Shown piece by piece: positions 56,076-64,000 of a DNA stretch of 64,000 nucleotides. The stretch spans positions 124,001-188,000 of the forward strand of contig JAHQIW010000827.1 in the NCBI GenBank assembly GCA_019055375.1. The letters run 5' to 3'. The notes below the pieces were generated by a model. That model saw only the letters and a list, made by a program, of their open reading frames with translations. It made no database searches and had not been told where the DNA came from. The translations under genes and the position numbers were made by a program. The DNA comes from Parelaphostrongylus tenuis. Its lineage: Eukaryota; Nematoda; Chromadorea; Rhabditida; Metastrongylidae. Position 1 is the stretch's first letter; each line of letters starts with the position of its first letter.

Positions 56076-56599
56076 CGATACCCTATTTATCCTGCTAGAC
56101 CGCAGAAAAACGGCTTCTCCCGAAAAATAAGCAGAGCGTTAAAATTCTTGGATCTTAGGCTGTCGAACGATTACTAATAGTCTAAAGGAAAAGCTCTGCC
56201 CGAGGAGGGTGTCAAACACAACTGTTTTCTTTCTCCTACAGGGCTATACAAAGAGATTTCCACATAGCAAACTTATCCTTGAATTCTTCGAGATTTGCGC
56301 TATCGAAAGAAATGTAGCAATCGAAGGAAGGAGTTCTGTCCAACGAAATATAAGCGAGACAAAGAAAAAATGCGCCGAAGTAGGAAACGTAATCTTATTT
56401 CGGATTTTACAGCGTTACAAAAGGTCCCCTCAAAAAACAGCTACGAGCAGCTGTAGCCAGAGATTTGAGCTTTTGAATGATTACTAAAACTCCTATAAAG
56501 ACTTCTTGCCAGCGAGAGGGGGTCGCTTCTTCATTTGCTGCCAGACAACGGAAAAGAACCAAAATAGAAGTGGCAAGGAAAAACAAAAATAAAAAAAAC

Positions 56600-56790
56600 A
56601 TACCCAATAATGTGGAGTGCTGTGCAAAAACATTTGCGTCAGCTGGGATTCGAACCCAGACCTCACTCTTTCCGGGAGCGCACGGTAACCGTTGCACCAC
56701 CGACTAGCGTCCACATTATTGGGTATGTTAAAAGATCATACCACGCCAAGTGGCGGCCAGATAAAAAGAATTCTGATTGATTATCAAAAA
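56600..56790 (-). mobile_element. SINE type A, inverse copy
   Basis: AATGTGGAGTGCTGTGCAAA, CAGCTGGGATTCGAACCCAG, TTTCCGGGAGCGCACGGTAA, CCGTTGCACCACCGAC: full inverse tRNA-like head. Confidence 0.8.
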
Positions 56791-57184
56791 AAAAACAGTT
56801 TCAAAAATAAGAGGAAAAAAACAATAAACGACTTTTTTTCAATCAGCTGATAAATCCACTGCGATATACGATAAGCGCCGCGCCCAGCAATTGTCATCTG
56901 ACTCTTCGTATGATTTATTTCAGTTCCACGGGCGTAGCGGTCGTGAGTAGGCGAGTGCTGACGGGGCTGGGATGTCGTATTCTCCCCTAGACAGAGAGAA
57001 ACTTGAATCGATACCACCTCCCACACGGCGATTCATCTTTGGCCGTGAGCGGTGAGTGCTTGCAGTTGGAAGACGGGCTGTGATATGCTATTCTCCTACC
57101 GCCATCGGTTGACGGTCGTAACCATAGTATCCGATTTGGACGGCAGTAGAGAATTGTAGTCCCATCAACTTTTCAAATTTAGCG

Positions 57185-57246
57185 CCTAGGCTTAGGCTTA
57201 GGGCCTAAGTCTAAGCCTAATCCCATACCTGTGCCTAAGCCTGGGC
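57185..57246. repeat. interstitial telomere-like repeat (TTAGGC / GCCTAA)
   Basis: CTAGGCTTAGGCTTAGGG is followed at once by CCTAAGTCTAAGCCTAATCC and GTGCCTAAGCC: TTAGGC units meeting GCCTAA units head to head. TTAGGC is the nematode telomere repeat. Confidence 0.8.
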
Positions 57247-57255
57247 TCCAGCCCA

Positions 57256-57765
57256 AGCGGTTCTTTTCCGTTACCCGGGAGCAAATAAAAAACCAATCTC
57301 ATTTCCTGGGCAAGGAGTTTCCATAGGAAAGTTAGTAATCATTCGAAAGATTAAATCTCTGGCTACAGCTAGACGAAGCCGTTTTTTGAAAAGAGCCTTT
57401 TATAACGCTGTAGCATTCACAATAAAATTATGTTTCACGTCCTCCGCGCCCCTTCACTTTTGTCACGCGTATAATCCGCGGGTAGCACGAAGAACATCTG
57501 CACATGTGGATAAAATCTCGTAGTATCTGAGATAATCTTTTTATCTGGAGGTTCTTTCAAAACGGAGAAAAAGTTCTCAACTGAATAACAAGTTGCATCT
57601 CGAATGTCTAATACGGTGGGCCATCGATTGGTTGCCCTGCCCCCAGCCGTAGATCAGCCGGTAAGCAAGCGTGCCAATATGTGAAGCGCGATCTTCTCCT
57701 CCCTGTCTTCCTCTTCCGCAAATGAGATCGATTTTTCATTTGTTTCCGCATAACGGAAAAGAATC
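57256..57765. mobile_element. foldback element, copy 7 (short)
   Basis: Starts GGTTCTTTTCCGTTACCCGG and ends inverse TTTCCGCATAACGGAAAAGA. The centre is shortened to about 510 bp. It sits exactly between two telomere-like blocks. Confidence 0.85.
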
Positions 57766-57780
57766 GCCTAAGCCTAAGCC
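57766..57780. repeat. telomere-like block, second part
   Basis: GCCTAAGCCTAAGCC, the same motif and orientation as 57232-57242, just beyond the foldback element. Confidence 0.8.
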
Positions 57781-57849
57781 TTCAAAAATTCACGGGACCA
57801 CAACTCTCCGCTGGGGCGCCGATTTTGTTGTGATATCAGATTGACAGAA

Positions 57850-58135
57850 GCGCATGTAGCGTAGTGATGAGAGATGCTGTGCGCCGCACACAAGATCAAC
57901 GATTCGAACTCGCGCTCATGGCTCACTAATTCATCCATCCTCCGGGATCGGTAATTGGTGCCAGACAGGTCCCAGACTTGTTTGGGAGATAAGCAGCACT
58001 GATTCGGTTCAGCGGAGGCCACCGCGAGTCATTGCAAAGGCCACATATGCATTCAGTTGCCTCAAACGAAGTTAAAAATTGAAGACGTATGCATGGCGCA
58101 TCCCTCAGAGATTGATCAACGCCTAGAGCTTTATC
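57850..58135 (+). mobile_element. tRNA-derived SINE, type B, best copy
   Basis: Head: GCATGTAGCGTAGTGATGAG (A box), ACGATTCGAACTCGCGC (B box). Body: CCTCCGGGATCGGTAATTGG, GGCCACCGCGAGTCATTGCA, GGCGCATCCCTCAGAGATTG. Other copies: 48945, 46040 (inverse), 29485 (inverse). From 58136 to 58660 I see no gene. Confidence 0.75.
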
Positions 58136-58667
58136 CTTTATCCTTTTATCAGGTTGGATGCTAGGTATCATAGTGGTAGTGATCCCTTCACATCTCGAAA
58201 TGGCCCACGGTACTTCGACTAGGCTTCCTGCCCATGAAGCATCTCCTCCCCATTGGAGTCGCGAGATTGCTATCAGACTTGTCTGCCACCTTATCTCATT
58301 CTCTCTTTAGTGATGCGCTTTGATGTTGCGGCGGCGGCTCAGTGGTCTTTTGAGTTGTCACTGAGTATTTGGCCAGCACTAGCTCTGCGTATCACCCCCA
58401 AACTTTGAGTAATTAAACCCTTTACGTACCTAACAGCATTATTCAAAAAGGACGAATTACGTGTGAAATATTACACGAGATACAACAAGAATATTAGAAT
58501 AGATGACTAGACTATACACAGAACTACTATCTACATGTTGATTACTCACTCCACTAGTGAAATGCTTATTTCATAAATGCAAGCCTACTATTATGTAATC
58601 GTTATCGATTGACCAACTAGAATAGAGAACGGAGTGAGGGAGAGTAAAAAAAATACATAAAAAGATA

Positions 58668-59804
58668 TCAAAACTCGTCATCGTCTTCTTCCTCAATATC
58701 GGTCCTTCCATGGGTGTGAATTGGCCCCTTCGCTGTAGCCTTGATTGTTGATCAGCCTCGCATATATGCTTTCAGATGGCGAGTATTATCATGCAGCCTC
58801 TCAGTTGTTCTTATTATCTTGAACAGGACTCTAAGAGCCTTGTTCAGAGTCGTTGAACTTCTGAACGATGCTGCAATGCCCCACTAGTCAGCTGCTGGAG
58901 CTACAGTATAGCTCTGGCAGCTGGCGTATTATATTCCCCTCCCCCAGCCCTTTCCTACTTCCAGTAGCGTTCCCCATGTCGTTTACCAGCTATTCTATAG
59001 CATATGCGCACTGGGCTATATGATATATTATGTGACTTGTTCAGGGCATTCATTCAAAATCATAAACTGATCTTTCAGTCCTCTTAGGGTCTGCTCCACG
59101 CACGGTGGGCTCCCCCAATTATTGGACTCTCGGGCATTGGCCCGGGGTGACGTAGAACTGAGGAGGGAAGCGGGGAAGTGGTTGGAGGATCCATCCAAAC
59201 AGGACTTGGAGGATCCCATATTGGGGACGCCAGCAACAGTGGTCTCGAGGTAGCGTTGCAGACATGGTGATGTTGGTGAATGTTCTCTCTTTTCTCGATG
59301 GGTATTTATGTGGTCTCCAGATTTGGTTCAAACGGTTATGGGCTCGTTGTTAAAGGAGTCAGCTGGCGCGAACCTGATTATTCTCCCATTTCCAACTGGC
59401 TGAAGAAGGCTTCAATCTTCTTAGATTATTTACAATGGGCCCTGAAAGCCTGACACAGCCTTGCTTCAGTTTCTAATGTGCTGCAATTCTATACTTGTTC
59501 AGTGCGTTCAGAGCCTGGCTAGCCTAGTCAATTCTGTAATGTTACAATGGCCCTGACCTTGCTTAAAGCTAATCAGCACCCTGCGCATGATTCGCGCATC
59601 GATGATCAGCTGAGCGCCTCGTTCCTTCTTGATGCCTCGCTGACTACCCGCAGAATATCGTTTCTTCTCTGACATTTGGTCGACTTGTCGACACTCTCGA
59701 ATTCCCGTGGAGAACTGCATTAGCCAGCTTTCAGCAAGGTTTTCAGGAAAAACTACTTCTAACAGTTCATCAAAGGAAGGCATCATCGTGGCATTTCTCA
59801 CCAT
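58668..59804 (-). pseudogene. fragment of an unknown gene with in-frame TGA codons
   Basis: Three minus-strand blocks join in phase: 59804-59558 (MMPSFDELLEVVFPENLAES, MQFSTGIRECRQVDQMSEKK, RMMR-like MRRVLISFKQ; donor CAAG|GTCAGG, phase 1), 59314-59037 (THREKREHSPTSPCLQRYLE, Ser/Pro-rich, KDQFMILNECPEQ; donor CAA|GTCACA, phase 0) and 58883-58668 (SSTTLNKALRVLFKIIRTTE, RLHDNTRHLKAYMRG, TGA, STIKATAKGPIHTHGRTDIE, EEDDDEF, TGA). One TGA (58752-58754) breaks the last block, and another TGA directly precedes the first ATG in a frame that stays open further upstream (AFFEWRRKFNKFS). Codon use looks like real coding sequence. No family recognised; it may be the 3' part of a decaying gene whose 5' part was lost where the foldback at 60117 begins. 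Confidence 0.5.
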
Positions 59805-60116
59805 TCAGTGAAGTCCGTTTTTTCCTGCACTGAATGCACTGAATTTGTTGAATTTTCGCCGCCATTCAAAAAACGCTCGATCAAGGCATCCGCCCTCGTA
59901 AGACGGATGGCCTTTTCAAAAGTCAAGTATAACATGAAAATTGCCTTTTTCAAGCTGTCAAGTGACTATGAGAAGTCTCGCGAAGAAACGCTGCTCAGCT
60001 AAAAAAGATCTTTAAATGCGCACGCATACTATAGTGTACATGCCGTCCATAACGCGAGATAGTATCACGCTAGAGGTTTTCCTTTGTCTCTTCAACGCAT
60101 CAGCTTTATCAGGAAT

Positions 60117-60952
60117 TGTTTGGTTCTTTTCGGTTATCCGGAGACAAATAAATATACGACCCTCATTCGCTGGACAAAAATTTTTCAAAGAAGTGTTAGT
60201 AATCATTCGGAAGCTTAAATCTCTGGCTACTGCGAAATACGTAGTTTTCAAAATACCCTTCTATGCCGTAAGATTCACTAAGAAAATCATGTTCCACACG
60301 ATCATAAATTTTTTTCGTCTCGTGTGTATTTCGTTGGACAAAACTCCTTCCTTAAAGTCTAGAACTCTTTCAATAGCACAAATCTCGAAGAGCTTAAAAA
60401 TGTGTTTGCTTCTTGGAAAAGCTCTTTTCATAGCGCTGAGCAGAAAGAAAACATTTGCGTTTTGCAGCTCGCCGGACAGTTCTGGAAAACCGTTTTGCAG
60501 TGTGGCAGAGGAAATAAGATCGAGCTCATATTCGGCTAGCCTGTTTACCGGCCCACCTACGGGCTAGGGGCGGGGCGATTGATCGATGCTCTCGCGGGTT
60601 AGACACATGTGGTTCAACTTGTTTTCAGTTGGTAATTTCTTCCCCGCTTTGAAAAAAAAATCCAGATAACACGATAGACTCAGATACTACGAGATTCTCT
60701 ATACGCGTTCATATACCTTTCGTGCTTTCAGCGAACTATACGCGTCATTAATTTAAGGCGCGCGGCGGGTGTGAAACATAATTTTATTTGGATTTTACAG
60801 CGTTATGAAAGGGTGTTTTGAAAATGCGGCCACGTAGCGCTGTAGCCAGAGATTTAAGCTTTCGAATGATTACTAACACTACGATGAAAAATTCTTGTCC
60901 AGCGAATGAGATTGAATATTCATTTGCTTTCGGATAACCGAAATGAACCAAT
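60117..60952. mobile_element. foldback element, copy 8 (full length, 836 bp)
   Basis: Starts TGGTTCTTTTCGGTTATCCG, ends with the inverse CGGATAACCGAAATGAACCA. Arms of about 180 bp: CATTCGCTGGACAAAAATTT, GGAAGCTTAAATCTCTGGCT against GTAGCCAGAGATTTAAGCTT, TGTCCAGCGAATGAGATTGA. The 183-codon open frame inside is repeat-derived. Confidence 0.88.
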
Positions 60953-61440
60953 TGTTTCTTTTATGATTTAGTTTCCGACCACAAGGTTTGAATGAGATTT
61001 CCATTACTATTTTCTTTTTTTCTGATTTATTACCAAATTTTCGTGGTGCTAGGTAGATCATAAAGAGACTATTATTGAATGGCAATGTCGAGGTTGAGAA
61101 AAATCGGTTCCTCCATTCAGCCATAACTAAATATCCATGGTCGTCAGCTCTACTCAGGGCTTCATCAGTTCATATCAGCATCAACAAAGCAGTCATTTTA
61201 TAGGCTTACGAAGATCCGGAGTTTACCAGAAATCAATGCGGATCGATACGATCAATACAGCGAGTACTTTGGAGGCTTGTGATCTCGATGAGCACTCCAG
61301 GCAAGTCGTGACCAAATCCTCAAAGCGACTGCGCAACCGCGCTCCAATCCCGTATCCGCGCGCCAAGTGTCTCTGTCCCTACTCTAGAGACTTTTTGTAT
61401 GACTTTTCCCGCACAGCAAATTATTATCACTGTTTCATTA
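60953..61440. other. stretch without recognised gene
   Basis: A plus frame from 61137 (SGVYQKSMRIDTINTASTLE, SSKRLRNRAPIPYPRAKC) has codon-like composition but no recognised family and runs into SINE sequence. Confidence 0.3.
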
Positions 61441-61459
61441 TTATTGGTTGTTCTTTGGA

Positions 61460-61560
61460 GGGCGCCGTAGCCGACTGGTTGTGATTTTAGTCGTGGCGCG
61501 CCGTGGAACCGAGCTCCATTCCCACCGATTCTTCCGTCTCACGCCAGGCATATCCTCGAG
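61460..61560 (+). mobile_element. tRNA-like SINE head, plus strand
   Basis: GGGCGCCGTAGCCGACTGGT (A-box-like) and GGAACCGAGCTCCATTCCC (B-box-like). Confidence 0.45.
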
Positions 61561-61734
61561 ATTGCGAAGTCTCGCCCAACCAGTAGTCCTCTCCGTTCAA
61601 GAAGAAGACGGAAAACGATTGAATACTAGAAGTAGTGAGATTCTCACAGTGAAAAAGCCTGTGATGACAAATCAATAAGTCTAACAGTGCTAAGGATTGT
61701 TCTATACTAGGCATATGTGGCAACTGAATACTAA

Positions 61735-62830
61735 AGGAGGGGATCGGGGAGGTGGGGGGGATCAAACCAGCACCTTGTCACCTTGCTTCTTGACACGCAA
61801 CCACTGCGCTACCCGTCCTCCCGTATTGTAGGTCATATTGCTGTTTTGTCATTACTGTCGCCTTTCTCATAAAACGCCATATTTGGATAGCTGAATTACT
61901 CAAACTGAAGGAGTGGGGATCGAACCGGCGCTCTGCTTTGTTACGCCCAGCACCACTAACCACTGCGCTACGCGGCCTCCCATGCTGCAGATTGTATTAC
62001 TATTCTATTTATATGACCAATTGTTTCTTGAAAATAATTTATTTGGTCGTTTGAATTGCTTGCATATGAAGGAATGGGGATTGAACTAGTGCTCTCTTTG
62101 TCATCTTGCTTTTTGATAGACCCCATCACTAACCACTGCGCTATCAGGCCTTTATTGTGACTATATCACTGCTTGAACATTATCGATTGTTTTCTAAGAA
62201 GCAGGGTATGGATAGATGAATTAATTACAAACGAAGACTGGCTGTGATATCTCACAACTCATGGAGTTCATGGCTACTCAGTAGTTTCTCACCAGGTTGA
62301 TAGGATTAACCTTTTGAGGACTGTACTATACCTTTCATATCGTGAAATCTCACTCGACTACTGTAACGGCGACGCCGCATCTCGAGGTAAAGCAGGCAGA
62401 CGGCCAAACATCCACGCACAGACATGCAGGTGCCGCCTACCTGGACTTCCGTGCAAGCGACAGCGCGACGTCGCCTACCTATCTGCGGTCGTCCTCGAAG
62501 GGTTAATAGACGATTGAATGTGTTATTAAGATCACTTCGAACGAATTAAAATGATCAGCGGTGTTATGATGGTTTATCGATTGACGAATTTGATGTGCCA
62601 TATTGTTTCTCAGTTCATCTTCAGACAATTCGTATTCACAGTTCACTGTGCGCGTCCCAAATCCTCAACTACTCTGAAGGGTGGCCGAGCTAAGCAATTC
62701 AATAATACGTTCGCTGATTCACTGCAAAAAGATGGTTGATGAGGAGATCAAACTAGTGCCTCGCTTAGCACTTTGGTTCCTGACGCGCTGCATCACTAGC
62801 CAGTGCGCCACGCTGACCCAGCCATAACGA
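61735..62830 (-). mobile_element. cluster of four tRNA-like SINE heads
   Basis: Four minus-oriented tRNA-like units at about 61735-61822, 61905-61982, 62070-62155 and 62735-62822. Each shows, on the minus strand, an A box like GTAGCGCAGTGGTT and a B box like GGTTCGATCCCC. The first three are spaced about 165 bases. Anticodon arms do not fold cleanly and the four differ. The space 62160-62730 shows nothing else. Confidence 0.6.
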
Positions 62831-62917
62831 TATTGGATAATTTGATTACTACAGATGGCAATGGCGCCTAGTGTGGAGGCGCTCTTCATTAGTCTCATGC
62901 CGAGCTTTTCCCTGCCT

Positions 62918-63742
62918 TTCAGGGTTCTTTTCGATCACCAAGGGACAAATAAAAACCGATCTCATTTGCAGGAAAGTAACTTTTCAGAGGAGTTTCAGTA
63001 ACCATTTGAAAGCTGAGATTTCCAGCTACAGGTTCACGTGACCGGATTTTCAAAACACCCTTTATAACGCTGTAAAATTCAAAGGAAAGCTAGCCTCTTA
63101 TTTCTCGCCGGACAGACCTCTTTCTCCGGACTATTAATAATCATTCAACAGCGTAATGTTTGCTGATTCCAACGCTGTGCTTACATCTTGAAAAGACGGT
63201 TTCCCTGCAAAGCAGCATGTAAAATAATTTGAATTCGTATGTGTGACCAAGGCGGTCTTTAGCCAATTCACGTGCCGCTGGGTAAGGCGCGCCACGTGCA
63301 CTGACGCGATGATCGGTTTGTCTCGGACCGGTCTTACGATATCGCGTCAGTGCACGTGAATGCCTTACCCAGCGGCACGTGAATTGGCTAAAGACCGCCT
63401 TGGTCACACATGCAAATTCAACTTTTTTTTTACATGCTACGTTGCAGAGAAACGGTCTTTTCAAGATGTAAGCACAGCGTTGAAATCACCAAACATTACG
63501 CTATCGAATGATTATTGATAGTTCAGAAAAAAGAGGTCTGTCCGGCGAGGAAATATAAGACTAGCTTTATTTTGGATTTTACCGCGTTATAAAAGGGTGT
63601 TTTGAAAATGCGGCCACGTGGACCTGTGGCTAGAAGTCTCAGCTTTCGGAAGGTCACTGAAACTCCTATGAAAAGTTACTCTCCAGCAAATGAGATCGAT
63701 TTTTTATTTGTCCCTTTGTAATCAAAAAGTGCCCTGAAAAGC
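62918..63742. mobile_element. foldback element, copy 9 (full length) with central hairpin
   Basis: Starts GGGTTCTTTTCGATCACCAA, ends inverse TTGTAATCAAAAAGTGCCC. The centre 63241-63411 is a near-perfect hairpin: arm GACCAAGGCGGTCTTTAGCC ... ACGTGCACTGACGCGAT against ATCGCGTCAGTGCACGT ... GGCTAAAGACCGCCTTGGTC. Confidence 0.88.
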
Positions 63743-63874
63743 AGGTAAAAGCTTGGCATGAGACCAATGAAGAGCGCCTCCACACTAACTACTGGATAGT
63801 CGTAAATTCAATGGAAATCAGGGCGCCATTGCCATTTGTAGTAATCAAATTAGGCGGACCAGGAGACCAGAAAC

Positions 63875-63958
63875 CGCGGTAGTGCAATGGTTAGCACGCT
63901 CCCCCGAAAAGAACGTGGTGCGGGTTCAACTCTCGTCCGAGGTTCGAAGTTTTGCATC
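63875..63958 (+). mobile_element. tRNA-like SINE head at window end
   Basis: CGCGGTAGTGCAATGGTTAG (A box) and GCGGGTTCAACTCTCGTCC (B box). The flanks CCGCGG / CCGAGG pair imperfectly, so it is tRNA-derived rather than a proven tRNA. Confidence 0.55.
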
Positions 63959-64000
63959 TCACCATTTTTGGATGCGTAGATAACACTGTTCCATTGCTAA

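Larger units (their letters stand above)
54715..56570. mobile_element. foldback element, copy 6, with nested insertions
   Basis: Starts GGGCTCTTTTCCGTTATCC and ends near 56560 with the inverse CCAGACAACGGAAAAGAACC. Its left arm is split by another foldback (54791-55206) and its centre by two SINE A copies (55640-56070). Remaining blocks are in order: 55207-55635 and 56075-56560. Confidence 0.75.

Noticed and set aside
58752..58754. TGA read as selenocysteine
   Set aside because: No known selenoprotein context and no visible SECIS element; nonsense decay is simpler.
60016..60567. Longest single open frame of the window (183 codons)
   Set aside because: It lies inside a full-length foldback element; the peptide is a translation of the repeat arms and has equivalents in other copies.
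1..64000. CRISPR arrays, bacterial operons or rRNA genes
   Set aside because: None seen; repeats are eukaryotic transposon, SINE and microsatellite types, and the genes are intron-rich.

Overview
This window looks like nuclear DNA of a nematode, most likely a strongylid (clade V) parasite. The evidence is multi-exon genes with TTTCAG/TTTTAG-type acceptors, many degraded mariner copies, tRNA-derived SINEs, long foldback (MITE-like) elements and TTAGGC-type telomere-like repeats. The species cannot be named from sequence alone. Exons are short and introns long, so almost none of the coding sequence is a long open frame; gene models were built by reading exon by exon and matching splice phases.

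Plus strand, about 11.5-43.0 kb (perhaps from 1.6 kb): one very large modular secreted-protein gene. I place 31 exons (about 3.7 kb coding in 31.5 kb). They encode 13 Kunitz (BPTI-like) domains, the first seen only as its C-terminal half, and 11 lustrin-type cysteine-rich domains in strict alternation from Kunitz 2 to Kunitz 13. All module boundaries are phase 1. An exon with a signal peptide at 1624-1728, just after a trans-splice-like acceptor, may be the true first exon. Kunitz 2-12 all lack the Cys14-Cys38 pair; the last Kunitz has it. Four exons carry a one-base insertion and one an in-frame TAG, so the copy is decaying or the assembly has indel errors.

Minus strand, 45.1-52.4 kb: a complete, intact 13-exon gene for a G-patch protein orthologous to GPATCH3 (about 522 residues), converging on the Kunitz gene. 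Its introns hold SINEs, a mariner copy, foldback elements and a 36-nt intron.

Minus strand, 58.7-59.8 kb: a probable fragment of another gene of unknown function ending in an acidic tail, with in-frame TGA codons.

The rest is repeat-rich. A foldback family of about 830 bp (unit start GGTTCTTTTCCGTTATCC) occurs about ten times, several copies nested. There are SINEs with tRNA-like heads in three types, internally deleted mariners, an RTE-type LINE piece, a possible hAT piece, a palindromic cluster at 38.2-38.9 kb and interstitial telomere-like repeats at 57.2 and 57.8 kb. No rRNA, CRISPR array or convincing functional tRNA was seen.
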